Assembly: GCF_000002875.2 (NCBI RefSeq) | Contig: NC_009398.2 | Span: forward strand, 191,001-255,000 | Reading direction: 5' to 3' | Length of the DNA stretch: 64,000 nt | Source of the DNA: Leishmania infantum JPCM5 | Lineage: Eukaryota; Euglenozoa; Kinetoplastea; Trypanosomatida; Trypanosomatidae | Part shown: positions 9,960 to 21,418 of the stretch, piece by piece | Position numbering within the stretch: the first letter of the stretch is position 1 | Layout of the letters: every line of letters starts with the position of its first letter | Notes under the pieces: generated by a model | Database searches by the model: none | Seen by the model: only the letters and a program-made list of their open reading frames with translations | Told to the model about the DNA's origin: nothing | Made by a program: the position numbers and the translations under genes

Positions 9960-10634
9960 CACACACACATACACACACGGATGGCATCCGCAACGAGCAG
10001 ACGCACACACGCACACACAAAAAAGCACGCAAGAGCAAACTCTATTTCACGCGTTCCATCAAAGCAATTTGCACATCCACACCTCCCAAAAGAGAGAAGA
10101 TTTGCCTGTGAGAAAGGAACAGCGATGCCTGGATATTGCCCAAGTGTCGGGCTCACATGCACACGCACTCATCCATGCATCGCGTTCACCACTTCGACAT
10201 CCTCAACCGTTGAAAAAACGAAGAGGAGAAGGAGCGGATGTGTTGGCTTCCACGAAGACAAGAACGAAAACAACGAAGACGCGCCAGTTACAGTAATGCA
10301 CATGAGAGACATCACCAGCCGACACGGGACAGCAACCAAACACGCGTCGAGCAGTCAAGAGGCACTCGGAATGATCAGCAACAACAAAGATGAGTGTCGA
10401 CATCGAGCATATTGCACGCGTGCCTGTCGCGTAAGAGACACCAACAGCTGAGGCGAAGGCGAAAAAGCAAACAAAAAATAACAAAGGGAACCAACGACGC
10501 CATCGTCCAGAAGGTGCCAGCGTGTGCGTGCATTTGGAGATGAGAGGGAGGGAGGAAGGGGGGGGGGTAGGGCAAGTAGTCGTACAAGCTAAGAACACCG
10601 AAATCCATAATCCGATTCAAACCTAAGCACACGT

Positions 10635-10672
<38 letters not shown>

Positions 10673-11451
10673 AAACGCATAGGCAGTGACTGGCGAGGAC
10701 AGAAAGAAGGGAGGTGAGGGGAGTTAGGTATCCTTCAAATAATAAAAAGAACAGCGGCAGCAGAGACACACAAGCGCTAGTGTTGACCCGAAGATGCAAG
10801 AGCGGCGTGCCTTGACAGACTCCAATCACATGCAGGAAGCCCATCCCCTTTCAGAACATGGATCACACATAACTTCTTGAATGCATGGGTGGGTGGGTGG
10901 GTGGTTAAGGAGACGATGGGAAGGACATACATGTATGATGAGGGGCGTATAGAAAAGAAAACCACCATTGGTGTTACAGATTCAAGCGCACATCTCCACG
11001 AGTCACAGAGCGTGGAGATTTACACGGATACAGCGAGGAGGGGAGGGGGCGGGGAGTTTGCCTTCGCCTCCACGACTGCTCCACACACACACACACACCT
11101 ATGCAGAGATGCACGCGAAATAGCAGCGCACATGCCTGTTTCTTTCGAGAGGTCCAACGTTGATCGAGGTTTTCTGTTTCAGGTTGCTGGCGCTGCCGAT
11201 GCGGTGCCACCGTGTGTGACGGTCGACGTGGACCAAGGCCTCGTTTGGTGCATGGAAAACTAGACCTGTGACATAGACGAGGCGGAGATTCGCCGACAGA
11301 CCCCCTGCAGCTACTATCCCGTCTGGGGCGCAAGTGGCTGCAGATCTGCAACCCCGTTCCTGCTGACATTCAACTCATTCTTTGACTTGCCCGCCGCTGC
11401 CCCGTGAAAAGAGACGGACCTCTGCCGCTTCTTGTCGACTCGGCTACCATT

Positions 11452-12546
11452 TTAGCCGCCGCCATCGCCGTTGCCGCTACCGGCGCTGCTGCTTCTGCTT
11501 CGTGACCTCATTCGCGAGCTGCTGCACTCCTCTGAGCTGCTCAGCTCGTCGAGAAAGGCACAAGCACTGTTTCTGCGGTACTGCGACACGAGGTCCACAG
11601 TAAGCAGCTGGAGCTCGCGCACCCGTATCGCTGGCCGACCGATGCTGTAGGGTCCTGCAACAACAAAGAAGAGAAAGAGCAGCAGCAGCAGCAGCACATC
11701 GACGCCGCCGGCGATGTAGACCGTGATGATCTTGTAGAAAGGCTGCTGTGACCTCGTCGTGCTCGTGATGGCGTCCTGCGGGTTTTCGCCGAAAATGGGG
11801 GTTGCGCTCGACGCGTTGCGGTTGATGATGGCGGTCTCGAGAAGCGTGTAGGTGGTCACGAGATCAACGAAGCGCCACTCGCCGTACGCGTCCATGGCGA
11901 GGTTGATGAGGGAGGTGGTGCGCAAGAGCGGCTTGCTGCAGTTGCGGTTGGCGTCCAGGTACGACCGTGAGAAATTTGTGTAGAAGCCGTTTACGCTCGT
12001 CGCACCGTTCCAGAAGAGCGTCTGCGGGATGACCTGGGCCATGGTGGTACGCAGGCCTTGGCTCCCGACGCGCCAGAAGAGCGGGCAGCAGAGCTTGTTC
12101 GCGGCTGGACAGTCCGCGGGGGGAGCAGCAGCCAAAAGTGACTTGAAGCACGTTGTCCCGTCCACGGCACCTAACTTATTGTCGATGCACTCGTGGAAGC
12201 CGCCGCCCACCGCGCTCACGTTCGACTTTGCAGAAGAGAGGAACCCGTTGAGCATGGCTACAATGGCGCTGTTCATGTCCGCGGAGAAGACGTAGGGGTA
12301 CGTGGTGAGCCCGGTAAAGTGAGACTCACCCGTCACCGCGCTGCCGGAGTACATGGTGTAGTTGTAGGTGCTGCCAGCGCGTCCAAGAAAGAGGTCACGC
12401 GACGGCAGCAGCGCCGCGGCGTGCAGGACGCCCGGTAGCATCAGTGAAGGCGAGGAAGAGGAGGGGAGGCCCACTATAGCGGCTAGAAGCAGTGCGAGAA
12501 ACGTACAGGGCCGCTGCTGTATGGTGCAGCGCGCGCAAGGCGCCAT
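11452..12546 (-). CDS. type I membrane glycoprotein, kinetoplastid paralogous family, member 1
   Basis: A 364-residue protein of unrecognised function. A hydrophobic signal-like segment is at about 15-28. The ectodomain (about 45-270) has paired cysteines (C120, C133, C146, C153, C154, C203) and N-glycosylation sequons such as N62, N109, N191, N202 and N244. One transmembrane helix follows at about 274-297. The short cytosolic tail is basic and Ser/Arg-rich (RMRSRSRSSS). It shares its ectodomain plan and blocks (CFKSLL, LCCPLFWR, VNGFYTNFS, GEWR) with the next gene upstream at 17097-18563, so the two are diverged tandem paralogues. The start at 12546 directly precedes the signal segment; the longer in-frame reading to 13002 runs through His-Thr repeat sequence. 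The sequence supports surface or endomembrane location, but no function. Confidence 0.85.
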   Translation of the reverse strand: MAPCARCTIQQRPCTFLALLLAAIVGLPSSSSPSLMLPGVLHAAALLPSRDLFLGRAGSTYNYTMYSGSAVTGESHFTGLTTYPYVFSADMNSAIVAMLNGFLSSAKSNVSAVGGGFHECIDNKLGAVDGTTCFKSLLAAAPPADCPAANKLCCPLFWRVGSQGLRTTMAQVIPQTLFWNGATSVNGFYTNFSRSYLDANRNCSKPLLRTTSLINLAMDAYGEWRFVDLVTTYTLLETAIINRNASSATPIFGENPQDAITSTTRSQQPFYKIITVYIAGGVDVLLLLLLFLFFVVAGPYSIGRPAIRVRELQLLTVDLVSQYRRNSACAFLDELSSSEECSSSRMRSRSRSSSAGSGNGDGGG

Positions 12547-15500
12547 TCGCTCGCTGGCAGCGACTTCGCGGTTCACACAACTACGCACAAAATCACCGGC
12601 AAACAACAACAAAACATAAGTTTTTTTTCCGTGAAAAAGGGTACACGCGCCACTGTTGCCTTTTTCCTCTTCCACGCTCGACCCTTCCGTTGCACACACA
12701 CGCACACAGAGGAAAGGAGAAGTAAGAATGAAGACAGAGGTGACTTGGAGAAAAGAGGGAGGGGTGGGTTCGAGAGGCACCTGTGCACCGAGAGGAGGTG
12801 GCTCGCGTGTGTGCACGTGAGTTCGACTGTGCGTGTGGGAAAGGGGTGGGGTGTGGGTACGGTCCTTGTCGACGCGCACCGTGAGGCCTTCGCGCAGGCT
12901 GACGAGGAGCTTGTGTAGGGGAACGCAAGAGGGAGGGAGGGGGCAGAGAGAGAGAGAGAGAGATGCAGCAACCGAGCAGGATGGAAAGAAGCCGAGGATC
13001 AATGCGTGGACGATGGGTGAAGGGAGGCAGGCATTCCTTCACGTGTGTGCTAGCGCGAAGATGCACAAGCACGCAACGACACACACACACTCTCAAGGCA
13101 GACGGGCAACAACATAGCTGACAAGCCGTCTGTGAATGGAGGAACCGTGTTCACAAGTGTTTTGGTGCCACTGACCGGCTTGCGTGTGCATTTGGGGAAG
13201 TGAGCGGAAATGGTGGTCGGACAAGGCAGTGCGTTTCTCTGCCGCTTTCGATGTCTTTCCGTTCGTGAACCTCAGATGCGGGGAAGAGGAGAGAAAAGGA
13301 GTGTGACGATGTGCAGCTCAGATGCGCCCTTCAAACCCATCCTCCTCCACACGATACGCACAGCGTGATGCAGCAGATGTACATATATATGTATATGTGA
13401 GTGTGTGTAAAATGAGAGAGCGATGCGGTGAGTTGGTGGGTGCGGTAAAGGTACAAGCAACGAATACAAAGAGCCGTGAGACAGGTGAGGGAGAAGGAAA
13501 GACGGAGAAGTCGATTGCACAGAGTGATACGACCGAGCGGTTCCGTTGTGCGCCCTGGTGAACGCTGGGATTCGGGGATCCTTCGGAAGGGGAGTGCCAT
13601 AGGATACTCAGAGGTGCTCTTGCATGGCCCCCCCTCCCCCACCCGTCCTCTTCCTCCACCACCACAGCTTTCCCCTGTTGCCTCTTCTCTCCCCTCCTCA
13701 CACACACACATACACAGTGTGCGTGTGATAGTGCTTTTGTGAGGAGGGGGTGGGGTGGGTGGGCTGCTCTATCCCCATCGAGGCAACAGTGTATGAACGC
13801 CGGCATCCGGAAAAAGCCGTCATGCCCACAACATCGACGGTGAGTGGGGGGGGGGCTGGGCAGAGCGTGTGTGCACATGCTATTTTATAGGTGCGCTATC
13901 GAATAATAATAAGGGCAAAACGAGCTCACAAAGAGCGAATCACACCGTCATCGAAGGCGGAGAAACAAACAAACAAAAAGAGGCGATGCTCGACACACAC
14001 ACACACACACACACACACATCGGGCAGACGATAAGCACCGCCACACGCAACGTCGCACAGAGACACGGACAAAGGATGCATGTGCGTGTGTGTGTGTGTA
14101 GAACGTGTGGTGATGGTAGTTGTAGTGGCAGAGAGAAAAAGATCGCCAACAGAGGATCAAACATAGCCACTTAGCTTTTATTGGCGGCGGACGTGCACGC
14201 GTCGCGCACCTTCAGTCCTTCTCTCTCAAGCGCTCTCTCTGCGTGTGCTTGTTCCGTGGGACATCTTCTACCGATACCGTCAAGCGAACTCATCCACAGT
14301 GTGTCACCACCAAGCGCTTGCGAGGAGAAGGGGGAGAGAGTAAACGCACATAGGTAAGTGATTGGAGGCAGGAGTGAATTTAGCAGGTGGACACTGACCT
14401 CCCAAGCAGATACGCACGGAGGCGCTACCCAGGCACATGCTTACACAGCCGCAGGCCGCTCGATCGCACGCTTCTTCTACCTGTCTGAGAAAACAACACA
14501 AACAGCCGCGGGGGGGGGGAGGCACCAACGAAAAGAAACATAACGACATCAACACGGCGACCACAACGATGGAAAGCACACACACATCCAAACATCCACC
14601 CACACGCCGGTGAAACGATGAAGACACCCAATACACCCGAAGAGGGGGAGGGGAGGAAGAGGGGATACGGTTCCACCTGGCAGCAGAAAGGGAGAGAATA
14701 ATCAAAAAAAAAAAAACATATACAACTGTGGTGAGGTAGGGATACATTGGCTGAGAGAGAAACAAACAACGTCCCTGCCGGTGCATGCATGCGTGTGTGC
14801 GTACAATACAAAGCCGATCAGAACTTGGAAAGAAGATACAGGGGAAAAAAGCGCCCAGAGACACACACTCAACATGGTGCCAACCATGCAAACCACAACA
14901 AAGATGAAAAAGCGAAAAAAAAAAGCAACGGGGTAAGGCAGCCGCCGCCGAAGAAAAGGGAGGGCTGTAAAGAAGGAGAGGAGGGGCGTTCGAGGCCGCC
15001 GCCGCCACCGTCGAGCACGAGGGCTACAAGAGGAAAGAGAGGACGAGCACTGCACGTAGCACAGCAGGAAGCTCACATACGCAAGAAAGGAAAAATAAAC
15101 AAGGCAAAACCTACGCGCACGCCTTCTATCACCACTATAGCTGCGCATGCGCCTGTGCGACTGTGTTTGAATGTGAACGTACCTTCTCCACCGCACCCTT
15201 CGCTCTGCTTTCCGTCGGCCACGCTGAGGTAGACAAGACGACAGAGGCCACCGCCTGCACACCACACACAAAGACGAAAGGAGTGTCCGCCCACGCAGAC
15301 GGGTGCAAGAGCTTAGAGGGAACATGTACTGAAACGACCCCCTCCCTCCCCCTGGTGTACGATGTGCAGCCTCTGCGTTTCACGACGAGAGAACACAGAC
15401 ACGCACACGAGCGAGGGAAGACACACGCAAGGGCGCACCATTCGCCTTCATCTTTTCGCCGTTGTGTGCGTGTGCATGTGTGTGTGTGCTTGTGGGCTTA

Positions 15501-17096
15501 GAGAGGCTTCATATGCACATGAGGTGTGAGGAAAGGAGGGAGAAGGTGCGCATGTGTGTGGATGGGGCTGTGGGTACTGACGGGGGGCATCGTCAATGGG
15601 GCAGAAAAACACACCCAAGATAAGATAGGGACGAAGGCAGTTGATCCGCACCCACATCACGTCAGCAACACATCCAAGGAGAAGGAAGAGAGAGAACAGC
15701 GATGAAGACATCACTCATTGTAACCGCCACACCGTATACAGAGTGTCGCGTAGCAGAAAAAATAAAGCAATGAAGAAATAAACACATGAGGGGAGCAAGG
15801 AGCACAATCACACACGACTGCGCGCTGAAAGCGCAGATAGAGAGAAAGGGAGGGGAAAAGGGCGAGGAGAAAGCCCAAAACAAACATAGGCACATACGTA
15901 CGAATATATATATAGACAGGTGTACGCAAGCACACACACACACACACACACGAGCACTCACGCAAAAGTCGCACTTTCAAGTACGCTTGGTCTCACGGGA
16001 GGAGGATGAAGAGCTATAGGTAGAACTAGAGCTTGATGGAGCACAAAGACGAGGACAGGGACAGAGAGAGAACACAACAACAGACGAGAAACACGGGCCG
16101 CTGTACACATGGCGGCGGATTCCGTTTGGGTTGTGATGGTGACGGAGCCTTTTTTTTCTCGGGCTGCTGTTTCGACGTCATTTTTCGTTTGTGCTGCACG
16201 CACGGCATAAAGGATACACATGCAGAGGGAAGAAAAAAAGGAAAAGGCCGCTTGTACCTGCGTGTGTAAAGGTGAGCAAACAACAGAAAATAACACGGTG
16301 GAGAGTACGCTGCAAAAAACAACTGAGAGGATGTGTGCGTGTGTCTGAGGTGGGTCTAGCGGCGGGCGGAGGGGGGAGGGACAGGAGAGAAGAGAGGCGG
16401 AAAAAGCCCCTCTTTCTCCCTCCCTTCACGCACAAACACACGCAGAGGGAGATATGCCCACGGACACACGGTCCCCCAAACAGCGTACGAAGGTGTGCGG
16501 GTGGCGTGCTAGGGGTAGGGGCGGGTGGATGGGAGGGAGAGAGAGGGAGGGGTGGGGAGGGGGGAGAGCTGGAGTGGGTTGAGGATGTTTCGCTGCCCTT
16601 TCGGTAATCCTCATTCGCTTGCGCTTCTGTGGAGGGGAGAGGGTTAGAAGTCAGGGATGGAAAAAAGAAGAAGAAGGGTGAGCGCAGGACAGAGAAGGGG
16701 AGGACACGCACACCAACGGAGCGGGCACACTTCAAGGCAAAAAGAAGGAAAGGAACGGGAAGGAAGGGCGCTTGTGTGTGTGTGGGGGGGGGACAAGAGG
16801 CGGAATAACAAATATGCATACCTATAGTACTCAGAAGAAACAAAAAGCAACAACAACAAAGAAGTGAAGGGAAGGAGAGGATGGGAGACTTGCCAATGAG
16901 AGCATTCTTGCACGCTTGACCACAGCGCAGATATACACACCCACGCAAGCAGCCAGCAGCGAACTGGGTGCATGCAAAGAAAGACAACACATCTGGAGAG
17001 GGTGTGAGGGAGGGAGGAAGAGAGAGGGGGGGGTGCACGACCACGACCTCTCCACCCCATTCTGTTGTCCACTCGTGGGGACTCAAAGAAACATGT
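12547..17096. other. 4.5 kb low-complexity spacer, no gene seen
   Basis: The longest spacer in the window. It contains (AC)n at about 13993-14019 and 15931-15951, an A12 run near 14704, many GGGA/CCCT stretches and several minus-strand pyrimidine tracts. Frames of 60-300 codons exist on both strands but are rich in repeats (His-Thr, Cys-Val, Pro-Leu-Ser) and share no recognisable motif. It should include a long 3' UTR of the gene at 17097-18563. Confidence 0.6.
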
Positions 17097-18563
17097 CTAG
17101 ACGCCAAAGGTCTGTCGCCCAATGAGTGGGTTCTGGAAGCTCTGCGGAGACTGCCGTGATGCTGCCGATTTCATGGAGCCTGTACTTGACGCGCGTTTCA
17201 ATATCGAGTTCGCCAGTGGATCATTGACCGTCGACGCCGCGGTGGTGACAGGGCTGCTTTTCCGACTGCAGGTGCTGTCCGCTCGGGATGACGGACGCCG
17301 ATGCACCGCATCCCTTCTATTGTGCGCAGCCATCAAGGTGCCACGCGTCTGCAGCTGCGACTGAGTGCCTTGACTCGGGAGCGACGCCGCGGCGCAGGCG
17401 TGCTGCTGCTGATGCGGCTCAGCGGAAAGCACGTGGAGCTGGGCGGATTTGGGGCTGATGCTGTGTGAGGAGGAGCAGCGCTGGTTCACAGGGCTCAGAG
17501 CCGCCGCTGACGAGGCGACAAAGCTGCCCCGTGGCGTCCGAGCAAGCGAGCTGGCCGAGCGCTGATTTCGACGCCGCTTAGCCGCGAGCTTCTCCTCGGC
17601 TTTCGCCGTTCGAGCCTGCACGTCTTCAATTTTGGCGCACAACTCCTTTTCTTCCTTCAAGGCCGGCTTGTACCCACACAGGTACATGAGGAGGAGAGAA
17701 ATCAAGAGAACGACGACGAGACCCGCTGACACGACGATCGGGACCAGTAGCGGGATGTCGCCGAGCTGATGCACTGCCGCCCACGCCGGGGTGGAAGTGG
17801 TGTCCAGCAGTGTGAGCTGGGCGGCTGCCTTGCCGGTCGGGCTGTCGACGCGGTGCTCGACATAGGTCAAGAAGGGCATGTAGCGACGTGTGTAGCGCCA
17901 TTCGCCATTGGCGTCTACTGCAAGCGTAGAGTTGGCGCCGTAGGTGCAGGAGCATTCCGGCCACGGCCTGAAGGATGAACAGTTCCAGTATTGGGCACGG
18001 TACTTGTCGGAGAAGTTGGTGTAGAAGCCGTTGACCGCCTTCGTGCCATCCCAGAAGACAAGTCGGGGGTCGATCTGATCCGACGGCAAGCGGTCCGGCA
18101 GTGACGTCGGATAGCGCCAGTACTGAACGCAGCAGAGCGGGTTGTCGGCGACGCAGTCGCCGGCGATGCCCGCGTGCAGCAGTGTCTTGAAGCACCCCGA
18201 GAGAGTGTAGGTGGTGTTCCAATCGTTCTGCGGCAAGGATAACAAGTTGCAGTGGTCGAAGCCATGCTCCTCCGCACCAGTGCCGAAGTTCGCCATGACG
18301 GAGCTGCTGATGAGGTTCTTGATGAAGATGTTCATGTCCTCGGTGAAGGCGTAGAGAAAGCTACATGATGCATTCGGCAGTAGGCGGTCAATGTCGATGA
18401 CGGGGTCGCTTTTCGCCTCATAGGCGAACCGCTGGCCTCTGCGCTGCGCCAGCAGGTACGCCGGCGAGGCGTCCACCACCACCGCGGTGAATGCGGGCGC
18501 GCACAAGAGCAGGGTGAGAAGAAGAGCCTGCACGGCGCGGAGCGGTGCCGCGACGACGAACAT
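17097..18563 (-). CDS. type I membrane glycoprotein, kinetoplastid paralogous family, member 2
   Basis: A 488-residue protein with a clear N-terminal signal peptide (hydrophobic 9-28). The ectodomain runs from about 30 to 270 with cysteines C67, C105, C124, C137, C144, C145, C194, C204 and C206, and sequons at N64, N116, N183, N194 and N211. A transmembrane helix lies at about 272-296. The 190-residue cytosolic tail starts with a charged coiled-coil-like stretch (about 302-338) and continues as Ser/Gln-rich disorder. It shares CFKTLL, LCCVQYWR, VNGFYTNFS and GEWR blocks with the gene at 11452-12546, in the same order. It differs mainly in its much longer tail. The first ATG is used; a splice acceptor is predicted 18 nt upstream. 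Function unknown; a receptor- or adhesion-like topology is only suggested. Confidence 0.88.
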   Translation of the reverse strand: MFVVAAPLRAVQALLLTLLLCAPAFTAVVVDASPAYLLAQRRGQRFAYEAKSDPVIDIDRLLPNASCSFLYAFTEDMNIFIKNLISSSVMANFGTGAEEHGFDHCNLLSLPQNDWNTTYTLSGCFKTLLHAGIAGDCVADNPLCCVQYWRYPTSLPDRLPSDQIDPRLVFWDGTKAVNGFYTNFSDKYRAQYWNCSSFRPWPECSCTYGANSTLAVDANGEWRYTRRYMPFLTYVEHRVDSPTGKAAAQLTLLDTTSTPAWAAVHQLGDIPLLVPIVVSAGLVVVLLISLLLMYLCGYKPALKEEKELCAKIEDVQARTAKAEEKLAAKRRRNQRSASSLARTPRGSFVASSAAALSPVNQRCSSSHSISPKSAQLHVLSAEPHQQQHACAAASLPSQGTQSQLQTRGTLMAAHNRRDAVHRRPSSRADSTCSRKSSPVTTAASTVNDPLANSILKRASSTGSMKSAASRQSPQSFQNPLIGRQTFGV

Positions 18564-19441
18564 TTTTTTCTGTTGTGAGCCTACAGAGGAGGGCGATATT
18601 GGTCAGGTGGAGAGAGGGGGTGGGGGGCTTGGGGAGGGGGTCTAAGCGGAACGCCGTATCTCTAGTTTTCTGCGGGAAGAGGGAGGGGAGGGCACAATCG
18701 AGAGGGTGGCAAAAAAGAAAAAAAGGGTGAATGGCGGGTTGGGTGGCGATGGGACTCGGAAATCACGCGTTCTCGTCTTCATTGATCGCGCGCGCCTAGA
18801 GCGTCTGGCATGTTTGTGTGCGCTTCGGTGGTGTTGGTGGTGGGTGAGGGTGGGGTGATTCAATCACGAAGCGCAACGTTCATGGTTGGCGAGGAAAAGT
18901 TCGAGCGAGGCGGAAATAGAGGAAGACAGTACGTAGCATACATTGCGAGATTGGCATCTCTGTGGAGCAGGGAGGGGTGGTGGTGGATGAAGAGCAATCA
19001 GCGAGCCCGATGCTCATCACAGTGGCCGTGCAAACCGCGCGCTTCGCATCCCTCCATAAACAGAAAGAAGACAAGCAACGGATACTGCGGGCTCCCAGCA
19101 GCGGCACATGATGAACATGTTACGCCTACTACTCTTTTTCTCGTCCCTGAGTGGGGAATAGTAGCAGTGTCGACTGCAGAAGGGTAACGCTTGCTCAGAC
19201 GCAACGACCCACTCACGCCTCGCAGATGCATCGAATTCCCGACACAACGCCGTGCATCGCCGTCTCCACAGGCACACTTCACTGAGGGAACACGCTCCGC
19301 TTGGCGTCAGCGGGGTCCCTCCTCTCCCCCGGGAGAAAGCTATGAGCCCGCATATACTATCGCTTGAAAAACAACGCTAACGACGCCCTCTGTTGCGAAG
19401 AGAGGCGAACGGAGACGATTGAGGATGCAAGGGGTGCGTGC
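18564..19441. other. intergenic spacer, no gene seen
   Basis: Just upstream of the gene ending at 17097 there is a purine-rich plus-strand region (about 18580-18730, splice region). The rest is mixed sequence with no coding signal. Confidence 0.6.
18581..18595 (-). promoter_or_regulatory. predicted trans-splice acceptor
   Basis: On the minus strand CGCCCTCCTCTGTAG ends in AG at 18582-18581, 18 nt before the ATG at 18563. The 5' UTR would be very short. Confidence 0.5.
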
Positions 19442-20224
19442 TCAAGAGGGAGCCGAACCCTCCCTGCCTTCCTTCAGTATGTCGCCAAGACTCTTGCAAA
19501 GAAGGTTGACGTCTCTCTCGCTGCACACTTCTTCACGCAGTGGACCTCTCTCATCGCGCTCACGAGCACGACACGACGCCAGTGCGCATTCCAGCTGCAC
19601 CTGTTGCTGCAGAGCCGCATCTGCGAGTCGCAGAAGTGGCTGCACCACACGTGCATCGACCTCTGCGAGCCGCTCACGTTCTTGCTGGAGCGCATCGGCC
19701 AGCATCTTCACCTGCCATTCTAGCTGTTGCACGTACCGCCTCGTGTGGGGGTCCATGGGTAGCGCTTGGGCTGGCGCACACGCTGTAGGTGACGGCTCAG
19801 AGAGACCGCTGCTACCGTCACGTTTCGATACCTCATCTTCTGAGTCGCACTCGCTCTTAAACTCCGTGGGTGTGGTAGAGATATCCGCAGCGACACGCAT
19901 GCGCGATTCGTCGGGCGCCTTTTCAACCGAGTTTCCCTTTTTCTCTGCCGGGGAAGGATTCTGGATCGATGCTGGCGAGTGGAAGGGTACCGAGACACGC
20001 TCCAATGGGACTCTACCCGGATTTGCGCCCTCGGGCCCTTGGAGAACTTTGTGTGACCGGTTAAGTGAGGCTCTTGCTTCGCGCTGACGACGTCGCTGCA
20101 AGATGGCTTCCGCACGCGCGCGGTACGGGGTGCTGAGGTAGTTGTGCAGCGTCGCAAGCTTCTCCTCAAGCTCGTCAGCTGTGAGCGACGCGCCGCTTCT
20201 GACTGGGCTGCCTTTCGACGTCAT
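19442..20224 (-). CDS. coiled-coil protein, function unknown
   Basis: A 260-residue hydrophilic protein. An N-terminal helical segment (about 15-55, LTADELEEKLATLHNYL then RARAEAILQRRRQREAR) is followed by a Ser/Pro-rich acidic linker. A long coiled coil spans about 163-235 (YVQQLEWQVKMLADALQQER, then LLRLADAALQQQVQLE). No membrane segment, signal or catalytic motif is visible. The start at 20224 is preferred to an in-frame ATG at 20395, because the extra residues correspond to a Ser/Leu/Pro pyrimidine-tract translation and a predicted splice acceptor lies at 20252-20253. Such proteins are often cytoskeletal or flagellar in trypanosomatids, but nothing here proves that. Confidence 0.8.
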   Translation of the reverse strand: MTSKGSPVRSGASLTADELEEKLATLHNYLSTPYRARAEAILQRRRQREARASLNRSHKVLQGPEGANPGRVPLERVSVPFHSPASIQNPSPAEKKGNSVEKAPDESRMRVAADISTTPTEFKSECDSEDEVSKRDGSSGLSEPSPTACAPAQALPMDPHTRRYVQQLEWQVKMLADALQQERERLAEVDARVVQPLLRLADAALQQQVQLECALASCRARERDERGPLREEVCSERDVNLLCKSLGDILKEGREGSAPS

Positions 20225-21418
20225 CACACTACTCGCGGGTGAGGAGTCCACCTGGCAGAGGTCAGAGAAGACTCGATGAGGCGCAGGTGGCGAAACGAAG
20301 GGCGAGAGAGACCGAGAGCGGCGGAGTGATGAAGGTAACCTGCTGGATAGAAGCGAGCGATCAGAAAGGAAGAAGGGGAGGGGGCTCGCGCCCACCTCAC
20401 TATCTAATAGAGATGCAGAGAAACTGCCCCCTTTTCCTTGCTTTGGCGACGTATCACAGAATGACGAGGTGGGGGGGGGGAGTGGGTTAGAGGGGCGGAG
20501 GGCCCTGGCTCATTTTTGTTGGACTGGCGACGTGTGAGCGAGGGGATGATAAAATGAGACGTGCGGAGTAAGACGAAGAGTGGGTCGGTGGCGGTGGTGG
20601 GGGAGGATAGGGAGCAGAACAGCGAACGGTTCGTCGGACGCCGTGTTTGAAGCTCATCGTCTACACACACACACACACACACTCAAACGCAGGGAGAGCG
20701 GGGGAGGGGCCGAGCGAGCGAGCGAGAGGGCGAAAGGCGAAAAAGCAAAGGTGCGGCTGCGATGGTCAGTAGAAGACCCACCACTGCAATGAGATGCCTT
20801 CCTCCACACACACCCCTGTCTGGGCGCCCGACGCGCACGGTGAGGAAGGGAGGGGGGGGCAGAAGACGAACGCAAGCAAGAGAGAGGAAAATCGATGCAC
20901 TGTCGTGTGAGCCCCCTTCTTCTCTTCATCCTCCATTTCGTCGGCCTCGCTCGCACGCACACGTGATCAACATCCCACCGACACCGCCACGCACGAGCGC
21001 GCTCCTCGTGTCATTCGTGCTATGCTCGGAGAACACCGCACGGGGGGGGGGCTGTTCCTTCTTTTTTTCTTCGGAGTTGCATCACGTCTTCCACCGCCCT
21101 TATCGACAGAGAAGGGAGGGAGGAGGGGGACGGTTTTAGTTCGATTTACAGTGCATAAAGGAGAGGAGGGGCACAATGGTCGCGGTGCGAGCAGCCAGTG
21201 TCAGGGGGCCAAGCACCCGCGAACGCTGGCACGTGCACCCAAACTCACACCCACACCCACCTCTTACTCTCTTCCTCTGGCGCTGCCCTCTGTTTCTCTC
21301 AATAGTTTCTTCGCGTCATCGAGAGTTAGGATACCAATGAAAATTCGAAAGAGAAGAAAACCCGCGTCCTACACCAATACGGCTACCACCTTCGGCGCCA
21401 CTACGCTGAACCTAAGGC
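20225..21418. other. intergenic spacer, no gene seen
   Basis: It includes a (AC)n run at about 20664-20682, a GAGC repeat near 20712-20727 and the splice region of the coiled-coil gene (acceptor AG predicted at 20253-20252 after a CT-rich tract). No further gene is visible. Confidence 0.6.

Larger units (their letters stand above)
8416..11451. other. 3 kb spacer with assembly gap and inverted repeat
   Basis: From 8760 to about 9210 the sequence is less repetitive and could be a degenerate retroposon, with no open frame. It is followed by (GT)n tracts, the inverted repeat at 9731-9847, an N gap, (AC)n at about 10637-10669 and a GGGT repeat at 10887-10903. I see no gene. Confidence 0.6.

Noticed and set aside
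9506..10296. Open frames running across the N gap
   Set aside because: They depend on unknown bases and on His-Thr or Cys-Val runs from (CA)n repeats.
14304..15008. 234-codon minus-strand frame in the long spacer
   Set aside because: Phe/Cys/Leu/Pro-rich translation of pyrimidine tracts with no motif or plausible topology.
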